A stretch of 64,000 nt of DNA from Burkholderia sp. TSV86 (lineage in GTDB: Bacteria > Pseudomonadota > Gammaproteobacteria > Burkholderiales > Burkholderiaceae), in contig NZ_LOWB01000109.1 in assembly GCF_001522865.1 (NCBI RefSeq), positions 1 to 64,000 of the forward strand. The letters are read 5' to 3'. How positions within the stretch are numbered: the stretch's first letter is position 1; the number at the start of each line of letters is the position of its first letter. A program made the position numbers and the translations under genes. Below, one piece after another: positions 1 to 11,771 of this stretch. The notes below the pieces were generated by a model that searched no databases, was not told the origin of the DNA, and saw nothing but the letters and a program-made list of their open reading frames with translations.

Positions 1-86
1 AACTGATCCCACGGAATGTCCTTCTCCATGTCCCAGCGGACCGCTTCGAGCGACTTGTAAAGTTCCGGATAAAGCATGGTGTTCAT
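1..86 (-). CDS. Ferritin-like family protein, N-terminal fragment
   Basis: Only the first 28 codons are in the window; the gene continues past the left edge. It starts MNTMLYPELYKSLEAVRWDM. The ATG is preceded by a purine-rich ggggtggga that can serve as ribosome binding site. The start resembles small ferritin-like (diiron four-helix) proteins common in Burkholderia, but no iron-ligand motif lies in the visible part, so the family call rests on recollection of the N-terminus. A real coding start is more certain than the function. Confidence 0.5.
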   Translation of the reverse strand, partial: MNTMLYPELYKSLEAVRWDMEKDIPWDQ

Positions 87-698
87 GATCCCACCCCTGT
101 TCTGCGCAATGCGACACCTAAACGAGATTGTTACGCCAAACCGCCCAGATCGGCAGTGTTTCGCAACCAACTGATTATTTTACGCGCTAATCCCGGCCCG
201 GACGCAGGTTTTGCGCCGGACGCCGGGCGATCGCGCTCCATCGTGGGGTAAGCCGCACGCGGCGCTGCCGACCGACCAGCAATCGAAAGCCGCGCTGCGG
301 TGCCTGAAAGAGTCCGGCGTCACGCCGGCCTCGTTGCCGGGTCTCGTGCAGCCAGCGTGAACCGCTGCGCCGCGAACGGGCCCGATATGTGATGTATTCG
401 GCGGCGGCCATGATAGCACGCGACTGTGACCGTTCCGCGACCCTGGCAGGCGGCCGGGCGCGGCCATGCGGCAAAGCGTCGCGTCGAAAGCAGGGGACGG
501 TGTCGCGAAAACACAACCCTTCGCCGGATCGCGTCTGCGCAGCAAAACAGCCACGCCTCGATAATTTTGAGATAAAACCGGAATGCGCTTCAACAGACTT
601 GCACCGGACGCACGCTCGATCATCGGTGGCCAGGCGTCACGCCGCCGCGATCCGCCTGTCACGCTGATGTCCGTCTTTCTTGCCCGATGGTCGCCGCC
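87..698. other. Intergenic region, no supported gene
   Basis: About 600 bases lie between the 5' end of the leftmost gene and the 3' end of the patatin gene. Several overlapping open frames exist on both strands, but all are Arg/Ala/Pro/Cys-rich translations typical of GC-rich non-coding sequence. None has a convincing ribosome binding site or a recognisable domain. The segment next to the left gene (about 87-180) is less GC-rich and probably holds that gene's promoter. Confidence 0.5.
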
Positions 699-2000
699 TT
701 ATGGCTTGCGGGTCTTGCCGGTTATCGTCACATCTGCCGCATTCGCCGCACCTGCCACATCCTGAACTCCCGCCGCATTTGCCGCGCCCATTCCTGCACT
801 CGCGTCCGCCACGCCCTGCGCGCGCTCCATATCCGGGCCGCTGCCCCGGTCTGCCGCCGCGATCCACTGCGCGAGCCGCTCGCGCTGCGCATTCGCATCG
901 CGGTAACCCAATTCGACAAGCTCCCGCGTGAACTCGGCCTCGAACAGCAAATAGCTTGCAAACGACGCGCCCGCCGGCTTATTGCCGCCCACCGCGCCCA
1001 GCAGCCCGCGCACCGCGAGCGGCAGCCGCTTCAGATGGTTCGCTGCGATAAGCTCGATGCGCTCGGACGGCGCGATCGCAAGCACGTCGACATGCCGCCA
1101 GCCGCTCGCCGGTTCGACGCAATGCGGCAGATGCTCGATCATCTGGTTCACGTGCTCGATGCGTTCGATATCGGCGCCGATCGAATCGAGGAAGACGCTC
1201 GCGAGCACTTGCTGGCCGATCTGCGCGAGCGACGGATAGCCGCGGGCGTCGCCGTTCGCGGCAGGCACCTCCGGCCGTGAATCCGCCGCGCCGATCACCA
1301 CGATCCTGTCGCTGCCGAAATGAATCGCCGGCGACAACGGCGCGATTTGCCGGATCGTGCCGTCGCCGAAATATTCGATCCCGCCGTCGAGCATCAGCGG
1401 CACTGCGGGAAACACAAACGGAATCGCCGACGACGCGAGCAAGTGCTCGGCCGACAAGTCGACCAACCGCGCGGTGCGCTGCGCGCGCCGCCACGCATGA
1501 ATCGGCTCGCTCGCTTGATAGAACGTCAAATGCCGGCCGCTCGTATAGCTCAACGCCGTCACCGAAAGCGCATGCAGCTTGCGCGTCTCGAGCATAAGCT
1601 CGATGCGGCGGAAATCGAGTTCGCGACGCAACAGATGCGCAAGCGGCGCATTGTCGAGCAGACCGCGCGGCGAGCGGTGTGCGGCCCAGCCGACGCTCAT
1701 CGCGGTGAGCCAGCGCGCGCCCGCCGCCACGATGCCAAGCCAATCGGTCCGATAAACCTGCGACGCGCGCAGATGTTCCCAAAATGCGAGCAGGCGGCGC
1801 GCGCCATGCGCGAAATCGTCGGCATGACTCGCGAGCGACGTCGCGTTGATCGCCCCCGCCGACGAGCCGCAGATCACGGCAAACGGCGACGCACGCCGCT
1901 TAGGATCGATGTCGAATGCGATCTCGGCGAGCGCTTTCACCACGCCGACTTGATAGGCAGCCCGCGCGCCACCGCCCATCAGCACAAGTGCGAGCCGCAT
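699..2000 (-). CDS. Patatin-like phospholipase family protein
   Basis: A serine acyl hydrolase of the patatin fold (433 aa). The N-terminus has the glycine-rich oxyanion-hole motif GGGARAAYQVG (residues 9-19). The nucleophile elbow GSSAG lies at 45-49, making Ser47 the likely nucleophile. The Asp partner is in LDGG at 204-207, and the ASSAIPFVFP stretch just before it is typical of the family. The catalytic Ser-Asp dyad is therefore intact. The last about 45 residues are low-complexity Ala/Gly/Met-rich and probably disordered. No signal peptide is seen, which suggests a cytoplasmic or peripheral enzyme. The substrate is unknown. It is followed 37 bases downstream by phaM on the same strand, so the two may be co-transcribed. 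Confidence 0.88.
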   Translation of the reverse strand: MRLALVLMGGGARAAYQVGVVKALAEIAFDIDPKRRASPFAVICGSSAGAINATSLASHADDFAHGARRLLAFWEHLRASQVYRTDWLGIVAAGARWLTAMSVGWAAHRSPRGLLDNAPLAHLLRRELDFRRIELMLETRKLHALSVTALSYTSGRHLTFYQASEPIHAWRRAQRTARLVDLSAEHLLASSAIPFVFPAVPLMLDGGIEYFGDGTIRQIAPLSPAIHFGSDRIVVIGAADSRPEVPAANGDARGYPSLAQIGQQVLASVFLDSIGADIERIEHVNQMIEHLPHCVEPASGWRHVDVLAIAPSERIELIAANHLKRLPLAVRGLLGAVGGNKPAGASFASYLLFEAEFTRELVELGYRDANAQRERLAQWIAAADRGSGPDMERAQGVADASAGMGAANAAGVQDVAGAANAADVTITGKTRKP

Positions 2001-2037
2001 CGCAGGCCTTCATGTATCGCCGACGGCATTGCACGGG

Positions 2038-2868
2038 TCAAGCGCCGCGCTTGGCCGCCTTCTTCGCGGCCGCGGGCTTCGCGCGAGCAGACGAATCCGT
2101 CTGCTGCGCGGCCGGCGCGCGCGGCGCAGCCGCGCGGCGCGTCACCGGCTTCTTCCGCGCGGCGGCCGGCTTTTCGGCTGCGCTCTGCGAGCCGGGCGCG
2201 CCGGCAGGCGGCGCGAAGCCGGGCTGGCTCATCGCAAAACGTGCGAGCTGGTCGAACTGCGACTGCAACAGATTCCACCAGCCGGCCGGATCGAACGCCT
2301 CGGCGCCCGGCGGCGGCTTCGCCGCATCGTCGGAAGCGCTCGCGCCGGCGGGTGTATCGGCCGGCGCATCGGCTGCCGATGCACCGCGGGCGGCACTCGA
2401 GTCCGCCTGCGCGCTCGTGCCGGTGTCGCGCCAAATCGACGTCGACGCCTTCGGCGATTCCGCTGCCGGCGATTCCCGGCTCGCGTGCTTGTCCGGCGAC
2501 AGCGCGGCCTCCGCCGCGCTCATCGACGTCTGCGCGAACGCGCCGAACGCACGCAGCGTCGCGAGCGTCGCACGCTGCACCTCGAGCGCCTGGATCGCCG
2601 ATTGCAACATCCCAAGGTTGAGTTTCAGCCATTGCTCGACCGCGCGCAGATCGGTAATCCGCTTGTCGAGTTCGTCGACGCTCGCAAGCGGGGCCATCAG
2701 ATCCGACATTGCCGACAGCGACGGCGGCATGCCCTGCGGCGCGCCGGGAAACGCGCCGATTCCGCCGAATGGCGCAAGACGCATCATGTCCCACATTTTG
2801 TCGACGAACCCGGCGGGCTGAAAGCCGCCGAAGCCGGAAAACGGATTGGAGCCGGTGGTATCGGTCAT
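2038..2868 (-). CDS. phaM: PhaM-type polyhydroxyalkanoate granule regulatory protein
   Basis: A 276-residue protein. The N-terminal half (about 1-115) contains conserved blocks such as FVDKMWDMMRL and DLRAVEQWLKLNLGML, characteristic of the PhaM family. In Ralstonia, PhaM activates PHA synthase and links PHA granules to the nucleoid. The middle is Ala/Pro/Ser-rich. The C-terminus is a Lys/Arg/Ala-rich tail (KPAAAKKAAKRGA) resembling the DNA-binding histone-like tail of PhaM. Two ATGs abut; the second (2868) is used because it sits 6 bases after the GAGGA ribosome site. The longer upstream frame lacks a ribosome site and is not supported. Confidence 0.85.
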   Translation of the reverse strand: MTDTTGSNPFSGFGGFQPAGFVDKMWDMMRLAPFGGIGAFPGAPQGMPPSLSAMSDLMAPLASVDELDKRITDLRAVEQWLKLNLGMLQSAIQALEVQRATLATLRAFGAFAQTSMSAAEAALSPDKHASRESPAAESPKASTSIWRDTGTSAQADSSAARGASAADAPADTPAGASASDDAAKPPPGAEAFDPAGWWNLLQSQFDQLARFAMSQPGFAPPAGAPGSQSAAEKPAAARKKPVTRRAAAPRAPAAQQTDSSARAKPAAAKKAAKRGA

Positions 2869-3309
2869 CATCGATCCTCGGAAGCGAATGACGCGGCTCG
2901 CGGAAAACGGCCGCGCCCAGTCCAGTTTAACGAAGCCCGCGCGGGCGGGCATCGGGCCAAACCCGGCGCGCATGCGCGCGGGCTGCGCCGGTTCATGCGG
3001 GTTGCCGCGGGCTCATGCAGGCCGCGTTGCCACCGGCGCGATGCCTGCGTCGATGGCGCGCCGCGCCGCTTCGAATCCGGCAGCGGCACATTTCGCGCAA
3101 TCGCACCCTATTCGTACCGGCGCGCGTCGACTCATCGGAGCACGCCGCCGCCCAACCGTGCCGCATCGGGCGCGAATGCGCACGCCGCGCACGCACGAAA
3201 CGGCACCCGCGTATCAGGCAACGCCTGCATCGAACCAACCGCGCCGCATCGTGCCGACTAATCGTGCCGGCTAGCCGCGCCACACCAGGCCGCCTCGCCG
3301 CGCCCCACA
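2869..3309. other. Intergenic region, no supported gene
   Basis: Between the 5' end of phaM and the 3' end of the fumarylacetoacetate hydrolase-family gene. It is very GC-rich with Arg/Ala/His-rich spurious frames on both strands. The phaM promoter must lie in its left part, but no clear -35/-10 pair was seen. Confidence 0.5.
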
Positions 3310-4302
3310 TCAAGCCGCGCCGTCCGGCGGCGCAACCGACTGCTCGATCGCGCCAAAGATCGATTTACCCGCATCGTCGAACATCTCGATCTTCACCTTG
3401 TCGCCGTAGCGCATGAATTCCGTGCTCGGCACGCCGTGCTCGATCGTCTCGAGACAGCGCTTCTCGGCGATGCAGCAGTAGCCGCGCTTCGCGTCCCGGT
3501 TCGATACGGTGCCCGAGCCGACGATCGAGCCCGCGCGCACGTTGCGCGTCTTCGCCGCGTGCGCGATCAGCTGGCCGAAATGAAACGCCATGTCCGCGCC
3601 CGCGTCCGGCTGGCCGACCTTCCTGCCATTCCAATGAACGATCATCGGACGATGCACACGGCCGTCGCGCCAATGCTCGCCAAGCTCATCCGGCGTCACG
3701 GCGACCGGCGAGAACGCGCTCGCCGGCTTGCTCTGGAAAAAACCGAAGCCCTTCGCAAGCTCGGCCGCGATCAGATGGCGCAACGACACGTCGTTGACAA
3801 GCGCGACGAGGCGCACGGCCTTGAGCGCTTCGTCGGGCGTCGCGCCCATCGGCACGTCGCCCGTGATCACGGCGACTTCCGCCTCGAAATCGATCCCCCA
3901 CTCTTGCGACGCGCAGACGATGTCGTCGCGCGGCCCGAGAAAATCGTCGCTGCCGCCCTGATACATCAACGGGTCCGCGTGGAATTCCGGCGGCATCTCG
4001 GCGCCGCGCGCGCGGCGCACCAGCTCGACATGGTTCAAATAGGCCGAGCCGTCGGCCCACTGGAACGCACGCGGCAGCGGCGCCATGCAATGCTCGGGCT
4101 CGAACGCGAACGTATTGCGCGCGCGGCCTTGGTTCAGCGTGTCGGACAGCTCGCGCAACTGCGGCGCGTAGAACGCCCAGTCGTCGAGCACGCGCTGCAG
4201 CGTCGGCGCGATTGCATCGGCAATCGCCGCTGTCTGCAGATCGCGGGATACGACGATGAGCTGGCCGTCGCGCGTGCCGTCCTTGAGCGAAGCGAGTTTC
4301 AT
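3310..4302 (-). CDS. Fumarylacetoacetate hydrolase family protein
   Basis: A 330-residue member of the FAH superfamily, Mg-dependent hydrolases or isomerases of beta-diketo acids. The N-terminal cap-like part (1-110) precedes the catalytic domain. Family blocks visible include GPRDDIV, GIDFEAEVAVITGDVP (metal-binding Glu residues), VNDVSLR and GSGTVSNRD. It probably acts in the cytoplasm on an aromatic or amino-acid breakdown product. The gene is divergent from an IclR-family regulator across about 100 bases, which suggests control by that regulator. The true substrate (fumarylacetoacetate or another diketo acid) cannot be decided from this locus, which lacks homogentisate dioxygenase. Confidence 0.88.
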   Translation of the reverse strand: MKLASLKDGTRDGQLIVVSRDLQTAAIADAIAPTLQRVLDDWAFYAPQLRELSDTLNQGRARNTFAFEPEHCMAPLPRAFQWADGSAYLNHVELVRRARGAEMPPEFHADPLMYQGGSDDFLGPRDDIVCASQEWGIDFEAEVAVITGDVPMGATPDEALKAVRLVALVNDVSLRHLIAAELAKGFGFFQSKPASAFSPVAVTPDELGEHWRDGRVHRPMIVHWNGRKVGQPDAGADMAFHFGQLIAHAAKTRNVRAGSIVGSGTVSNRDAKRGYCCIAEKRCLETIEHGVPSTEFMRYGDKVKIEMFDDAGKSIFGAIEQSVAPPDGAA

Positions 4303-4323
4303 AGAGCAAAGAGCCGTGTAGTG

Positions 4324-4356
4324 ACGATGGAAGAAATCTATTTTACGATGGTAGAA
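4324..4356. promoter_or_regulatory. Direct repeat in the FAH / IclR divergent promoter
   Basis: ACGATGGAAGAA (4324-4335) recurs as ACGATGGTAGAA (4345-4356), 11 of 12 identical and offset by exactly 21 bases, two helical turns. The pair lies in the 101-base gap between the divergent FAH-family and IclR genes. That placement fits a binding site for the IclR dimer or tetramer. Binding is inferred, not shown. Confidence 0.4.
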
Positions 4357-4403
4357 CCACGCGCGAGCGCGCGGCGTGCTCCTTCCATTCTTCCCGCATC
4401 ACC

Positions 4404-5252
4404 GTGAACCAATCCGCCTCCGCCCTTCCCGACGACGATCTCACCGACGATACCGCCGAAGAGAAAAACCGTTCGGGCATCCAATCGATCGAAGTCGGCT
4501 TTCGCCTGCTCGACGTGCTGACGCACGAGCCTCGCGCGATGATGCTGCGCGACCTCGCGCAGCGCGCGCAGATGAGCCCGGCCAAGGCGCACCGCTATCT
4601 CGTGAGTTTTCTGCGGCTCGGGGTCGTGTCGCAAGATCCGGTGTCCGGGCGCTACGAGCTCGGCGGTTTCGCGCTGCAAATGGGGCTTGCGCGGCTGGCG
4701 CGCGTCGACGGTGTGAAACTCGCGCGCATCGCGCTCACCGCGCTGCGCGACCGGCTCGATCAGACAGTCGGCATCGCGGTGTGGGGCAACCAGGGGCCGA
4801 CGATCGTTCATTGGATGGAATCGAGCCATCCGGCCAAGGCGTCGCTGAAACTCGGCGACGTGATGCCGCTGCTCGGCTCCGCAACGGGCCTCGTGTTCGC
4901 GGCTTATCTGCCGCGCAGCAAAACGGCCGCGATGATCGAGCGCGAACTCGCCGATACCCACCGCGCCGCGCATTACGCCGGCCCGCGCACGCTCGCCGAA
5001 GTCGAGGCGGTGCTCGCGGACGTGCGCGCGCACCGCGCCGCGCGCGTCGAAGGCATGCTGCTGCCGACGATCAACGCGTTCGGGATGCCCGTGTTCGATT
5101 CGCTCGGCGAGCTGGCGCTGGCAATCGTTGCACTCGGCCACGAAGGCGCGTTCGATCTGAGCTGGGGCGGCGAAATCGACGCCGCGCTGCGCGCGTGCGC
5201 ACAGCAGTTGTCTTACGAGCTTGGGTATAGTGACGAAGCGCGCAGCCCATGA
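4404..5252 (+). CDS. IclR family transcriptional regulator
   Basis: A 282-residue regulator. An N-terminal winged helix (about residues 24-85, with SIEVGFRLLDVL and the recognition region MSPAKAHRYLVSFLRLGVV) is followed by the IclR effector-binding GAF-like domain (about 100-270; blocks GDVMPLLGSATGLVFAAYLP and NAFGMPVFD). It starts with GTG because no ATG lies upstream of the DNA-binding domain. It is divergent from the FAH-family enzyme, so it probably controls that gene and itself in response to an aromatic or organic-acid ligand. Whether it activates or represses is unknown. Confidence 0.9.
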   Translation: MNQSASALPDDDLTDDTAEEKNRSGIQSIEVGFRLLDVLTHEPRAMMLRDLAQRAQMSPAKAHRYLVSFLRLGVVSQDPVSGRYELGGFALQMGLARLARVDGVKLARIALTALRDRLDQTVGIAVWGNQGPTIVHWMESSHPAKASLKLGDVMPLLGSATGLVFAAYLPRSKTAAMIERELADTHRAAHYAGPRTLAEVEAVLADVRAHRAARVEGMLLPTINAFGMPVFDSLGELALAIVALGHEGAFDLSWGGEIDAALRACAQQLSYELGYSDEARSP

Positions 5253-5318
5253 CGCACGCCGCCGCGCCCGGGCCGCGCATGCGTTTTCTTCGTCGTTCGA
5301 ACCATTTGCCCGTTTTTG

Positions 5319-6602
5319 ATGCCGCCTTCGCCGTCCGATCTCGCGCCCGAGCTGCCGCCCGATCCACCATCCGGTTCGCCGAACCCGCGTGATGCGCGGC
5401 GCCGTGCGCACCGCGCCGTGCTGGTGTTCGCGCTGGTGCTTGCACTGCACTGGCTTGCGGCGCAATGGCTCGTGCGCTTGCGCGAACCGTTCAAGCCGCC
5501 CGCGCCCGCGGACGTGCCGGTTCAAATCGAATTGCTCAAACCGCAGCAGATCGAGCGCGAGCCCGAGCCGCCCAAAGCCGCCCCCGCGGCGGCGCGCGCC
5601 GCGCCAAAGCCGGCGGCGCGCGCCGCCGCGCCACATCGTTCGGAACCCGTACTAACTTCGCTCGCCGCTTCGTCCAAAGCACGGCACGCCGCGCCCGCCC
5701 CGCAGACGGCCGGCGCGGCGCAGCCGAGCCCGGCAAGCGCAGGCGGCACACCGGATGCCGCGAGCGCGCCGGGCGCGGGTGCGGCGCGTGGCGCGGCGTC
5801 AAAGGGCGTGAAATTCTCGCCGCCGCCGTCGGGCGAGCTGCGCTACGACACGTTCTATAACGGCATGCAGAACATGGGCGGCACGATTCACTGGCAAACC
5901 GACGGCAGCACGTATTCGCTATTCGTGTCGATGCCACTGCCGTTCGTCGGCCCGTACACCTACGAGAGCCGTGGCCGCATCGACGCATTCGGCATCGCGC
6001 CCGAGCGCTATGTCGAGACGCGCGGGCGCCGCCCGTCCGATTTCGCGATCTTCAACCGCGACACCAAGCAGATCGTCTTCACGAGCACGCCGAATTCAGT
6101 CGCGCTGCCCGATGGCGCCCAGGACCGCTTCAGCTTGCTCATGGAACTCGCCGGCCTCGTGCGCGGCGATCCCGGCGCATATCGTCCTGGCGTCACGCGC
6201 GAGTTCTTCGTGGTCGATCGCAACAGCGGCGAGACCTGGCCGATCACGACGATCGGCGACGAAACAATCTCGACGAACGCGGGCATGCTCGCCGCGCGCC
6301 ATTTCATGCGGCTGCCGCGCCACGCCGGAGATACGCGCCGCATCGACATCTGGCTCGCGCCGTCGCTGGGCTGGCTGCCCGCGCGAATGGTGCAGACCGA
6401 GCCAAACGGCTCGCAAATCGAACTCCTCTGGCACAGCGGAACGAGCCACGCGAGCGAATCGACGAACACGAACGAGCCGTCCGCACCCGCATCGCCGCCG
6501 CCGCCGAACACGAACACCAATGCAAACGCGGCGAAATCGGTAAATTCGACCGACACCACACCGGTTGCACCAGCGGCCGCCAGCGCCACCGACCCGTCTT
6601 AA
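5319..6602 (+). CDS. DUF3108 domain protein, membrane-anchored
   Basis: A 427-residue protein with a short Pro-rich cytoplasmic start and one membrane segment (about residues 32-50, AVLVFALVLALHWLAAQWLV). A Pro/Ala-rich linker follows (about 65-160), then the DUF3108 beta-rich domain (about 165-375) with blocks LRYDTFYNGMQNMGG and WLAPSLGWLPARMVQ. A low-complexity Asn/Thr/Pro/Ala tail ends it. The layout implies a periplasmic domain tethered to the inner membrane. The molecular role of DUF3108 is not established. The ATG at 5319 is preferred over an adjacent in-frame TTG. It lies 66 bases after the IclR gene but has no evident functional link to it. Confidence 0.85.
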   Translation: MPPSPSDLAPELPPDPPSGSPNPRDARRRAHRAVLVFALVLALHWLAAQWLVRLREPFKPPAPADVPVQIELLKPQQIEREPEPPKAAPAAARAAPKPAARAAAPHRSEPVLTSLAASSKARHAAPAPQTAGAAQPSPASAGGTPDAASAPGAGAARGAASKGVKFSPPPSGELRYDTFYNGMQNMGGTIHWQTDGSTYSLFVSMPLPFVGPYTYESRGRIDAFGIAPERYVETRGRRPSDFAIFNRDTKQIVFTSTPNSVALPDGAQDRFSLLMELAGLVRGDPGAYRPGVTREFFVVDRNSGETWPITTIGDETISTNAGMLAARHFMRLPRHAGDTRRIDIWLAPSLGWLPARMVQTEPNGSQIELLWHSGTSHASESTNTNEPSAPASPPPPNTNTNANAAKSVNSTDTTPVAPAAASATDPS

Positions 6603-6640
6603 CAATTCTTAAGTCTCCGATCCGCCAACCTTGACAATCT

Positions 6641-6670
6641 TTGACAGCAATTTTCGTCCACCAGTAGAAA
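6641..6670 (+). promoter_or_regulatory. Candidate sigma-70 promoter for the DUF3567 gene
   Basis: TTGACA at 6641-6646 and TAGAAA at 6665-6670 are separated by 18 bases in an AT-richer stretch between DUF3108 and DUF3567. A second TTGACA at 6631 lacks a good -10 partner. Confidence 0.4.
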
Positions 6671-6828
6671 ATCAGAAACGTTTTAGAGACATCGGCTTCT
6701 AACCGATAAACCGATAAACAACAACGCCCCCCCTGAAAGCGGGCGTGCAGCGCCAACCCCTTGAAACCGGCTCGCGCCTCCCCAATTACTGGACAAAAGG
6801 CCGAACCACTGCGAAGAGGAGTGCCGCC

Positions 6829-7086
6829 ATGCAAATGATCTACAACAGCCCCAATTACTGCGTCGTCGAATTCCCGCCGCAGGACGGCCATCATGCGATG
6901 AATGCCGGCGGATACGAAATCGTCGACAAGAATGCGCAACGCGAAATCTTCATCGACGGCGAACTCGCCGCGCGCTTTCGCGAACATGTGAAACAGCTGA
7001 TTCAGGCCGAGCCGACGCTCGACGAAGTAGACGAATTCCTCGGGCAATTCGACAGCCTGATGACACAACCCGTGGTTCTGCACTGA
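6829..7086 (+). CDS. DUF3567 family protein
   Basis: A small acidic protein of 85 residues, starting MQMIYNSPNYCVVEFPP, the hallmark of the beta-proteobacterial DUF3567 family. The second half (GELAARFREHVKQLIQ... TLDEVDEFLGQFDSLM) is predicted helical. The start is set by GAAGAGGAG ten bases upstream; a longer frame from 6745 lacks a ribosome site and conservation. No function is known for the family. It is a single gene flanked by a promoter candidate and a hairpin terminator. Confidence 0.87.
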   Translation: MQMIYNSPNYCVVEFPPQDGHHAMNAGGYEIVDKNAQREIFIDGELAARFREHVKQLIQAEPTLDEVDEFLGQFDSLMTQPVVLH

Positions 7087-7091
7087 CCTTA

Positions 7092-7131
7092 CGCCGTTGC
7101 TGCGCCCGGCCAGCCCGGCGCAGCAACGGCG
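7092..7131 (+). terminator. Hairpin terminator after the DUF3567 gene
   Basis: A perfect 15-bp stem (7092-7106 with 7117-7131) with a 10-base loop begins 6 bases after the stop codon. No U-tract follows, so it may act as a pause or 3'-end stabiliser rather than a classical intrinsic terminator. Confidence 0.55.
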
Positions 7132-7235
7132 GGCGCGCAGCGCTTCGGCGCACTTCGTTTTCGCCCCTGTGCGGCACGTAGCACGGGGGCTTCGTTTACC
7201 CGGATGGCCAACTCACGAATCGCGACGGCACCAGC

Positions 7236-7241
7236 TACAAT
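7236..7241 (+). promoter_or_regulatory. Candidate -10 box of the metH promoter
   Basis: TACAAT in the context GCTACAATGGC lies 29 bases before the first metH gene. This context is a common -10 form in Burkholderia. No convincing -35 is present, and no B12-box or SAM/SAH riboswitch core was recognised in the 180-base leader. Confidence 0.35.
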
Positions 7242-7269
7242 GGCAGCTTTCCGACCTCGGTAATCCGCC

Positions 7270-8343
7270 ATGCCCGCGCCCATCCCGACCGCGTCTTCCG
7301 CCTCGTTCGCCGCCGCGCCGTACACGCGCGGCGCCGAGTTGCCGCAACTGCTTGCAAAGCGCATTCTGATCCTCGATGGCGCAATGGGCACGATGATCCA
7401 GCGCTACAAGCTCGACGAAGCCGCGTATCGCGGCGAGCGCTTCAAGGATTATCCGCGCGACGTAAAAGGCAATAACGAGCTGCTGTCGATCACGCAGCCG
7501 CAGATCATCCGCGAGATCCACGACCAGTATTTCGCCGCAGGGGCCGATATCGTCGAGACGAATACGTTCGGCGCAACGGCCGTCGCGCAGGCCGACTACG
7601 GCATGGAAAGCCTCGTCGACGAGATGAACGCGGCATCGGCCGTGCTCGCGCGCGAGGCTGCCGCGAAGTATGCGACGCCGGACAAGCCGCGCTTCGTCGC
7701 GGGCGCGATCGGCCCCACGCCGAAGACCGCGAGCATCTCGCCCGACGTCAACGATCCCGGCGCGCGCAACGTTACGTTCGACGAGCTGCGCGACGCGTAT
7801 TACGCGCAGGCAAAAGCGCTGCTCGCAGGCGGCGTCGACCTGTTTCTCGTCGAGACGATCTTCGACACGCTGAACGCGAAGGCGGCGCTCTTCGCGCTCG
7901 ATCAATTGTTCGACGACACCGGCGAGCGGCTGCCGATCATGATCTCGGGCACCGTCACCGACGCATCGGGCCGCATTCTCTCCGGCCAGACCGTCGAGGC
8001 GTTCTGGAATTCGCTGCGCCACGCGAAGCCGCTCACGTTCGGCCTGAACTGCGCGCTGGGCGCGGCGCTGATGCGCCCGTACATCGCCGAGCTGGCAAAG
8101 CTCTGCGACACCTACGTGTCGTGTTACCCGAACGCCGGGCTGCCGAACCCGATGAGCGACACCGGCTTCGACGAAACGCCCGATGTCACGTCGGCACTAC
8201 TGATGGAATTCGCGCAAGCGGGCCTCGTGAACGTCGCAGGCGGCTGCTGCGGAACCACGCCCGAGCATATCGCGGCGATCGCCAAAGCGCTCGCCGAGGT
8301 GAAACCGCGCCGCTGGCCGAGCCAATACAGCGAAGCTGCGTAG
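7270..8343 (+). CDS. metH: Methionine synthase, homocysteine-binding part (split MetH)
   Basis: A 357-residue homocysteine S-methyltransferase domain equal to the N-terminal module of E. coli MetH. It starts the barrel with [12 protein letters not shown] (33-44). The three zinc ligands are in place: Cys261 (GLNCALG) and Cys326-Cys327 ([10 protein letters not shown]). It activates homocysteine for methylation by cobalamin. The protein ends shortly after the zinc motif, exactly at the domain boundary. The folate, cobalamin and activation domains are encoded by the next gene, 63 bases downstream. It probably works as a two-subunit B12-dependent methionine synthase in the cytoplasm. Confidence 0.93.
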   Translation: MPAPIPTASSASFAAAPYTRGAELPQLLAKRILILDGAMGTMIQRYKLDEAAYRGERFKDYPRDVKGNNELLSITQPQIIREIHDQYFAAGADIVETNTFGATAVAQADYGMESLVDEMNAASAVLAREAAAKYATPDKPRFVAGAIGPTPKTASISPDVNDPGARNVTFDELRDAYYAQAKALLAGGVDLFLVETIFDTLNAKAALFALDQLFDDTGERLPIMISGTVTDASGRILSGQTVEAFWNSLRHAKPLTFGLNCALGAALMRPYIAELAKLCDTYVSCYPNAGLPNPMSDTGFDETPDVTSALLMEFAQAGLVNVAGGCCGTTPEHIAAIAKALAEVKPRRWPSQYSEAA

Positions 8344-8406
8344 CCACGCAACCGACGCCGCCGCGCGGCCCGCGCGGCGCCCCTGACCCGTTCTCCTCGC
8401 ACCGCC

Positions 8407-11124
<2,718 letters not shown>

Positions 11125-11132
11125 CCCGGACA

Positions 11133-11151
11133 GCCGCCGCATAGCGGCGGC
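11133..11151 (+). terminator. Hairpin after metH
   Basis: GCCGCCGC-ATA-GCGGCGGC, an 8-bp GC stem with a 3-base loop, begins 8 bases after the metH stop, between convergent genes. No U-tract follows. Confidence 0.4.
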
Positions 11152-11238
11152 GCGGCAGGCGCCGGCCCTTCCGGCCGGCTCAACGCTTGGCCGCCGCTCG
11201 CATGCGCGACATACGGCAGCGGCAAGCGCCTGCGAGGC

Positions 11239-11562
11239 TCAAAAGCCCCAATGAACATCGACGTTCTGCGCCTTCGCTTCGCGAAGCATCGCGAGAAACG
11301 GCGCGACGCGCTGCGCGAGGCTCGGCGGAACTTCGTGGTGCGGATAATCGGCGTCATCCTCATGGAAGTGGCCGGCATGCTCGGCGCTTGCCTGCTTGGC
11401 CTGGTCGACCGCACTCTCGAGCTTCGCAATCGCGTCGTCGAGTTCGTCAGACATGATCACCCCGCGCTCGCCGAGCTGCTTGCCGACGATGCCGAGCACA
11501 AGAACCGCGAAATCCTTCAGCACGTCCAGATCCTGGGCCGCCTTGCTTTTGAACGTAATCAT
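11239..11562 (-). CDS. DUF1840 family protein
   Basis: A 107-residue protein starting MITFKSKAAQDLDVLKDFA, diagnostic of DUF1840. A helical middle (DDAIAKLESAVDQAKQ) leads to a His/Asp-rich stretch (HAGHFHEDDADYPHHE, about 62-77) that could bind metal. The C-terminal helix has LAQRVAPFLAMLREA. The start is supported by AGGGAT just upstream. It is a cytoplasmic protein of unknown function, convergent with metH. Confidence 0.85.
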   Translation of the reverse strand: MITFKSKAAQDLDVLKDFAVLVLGIVGKQLGERGVIMSDELDDAIAKLESAVDQAKQASAEHAGHFHEDDADYPHHEVPPSLAQRVAPFLAMLREAKAQNVDVHWGF

Positions 11563-11771
11563 GGTTATCCCTTTTTCGTCTTGTCGTGCCTGCCGGCGTC
11601 ATTGCCCGAACGCCGCGCCCGCTTGCGGAACCTCCCGGAAGCGCCCGGCACCTGAGCGGCATATTAGCACCTGTTAAAATCCAGCGATCCCTTTGAAACT
11701 GAAACGCGCGCGGTGCAAGCGCGCCGGCGGGCCCAACAGGTGGGCCGCCGTCCACGACATCCTCGACCAGC

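Noticed and set aside
389..667. 92-codon plus-strand frame near the left edge
   Set aside because: Arg/Ala-rich with overlapping equal frames on both strands and no ribosome site.
7132..7269. Possible cobalamin or SAM riboswitch before metH
   Set aside because: No B12-box or SAM/SAH riboswitch core was recognised. Only a hairpin terminator of the previous gene and a -10-like box were found.
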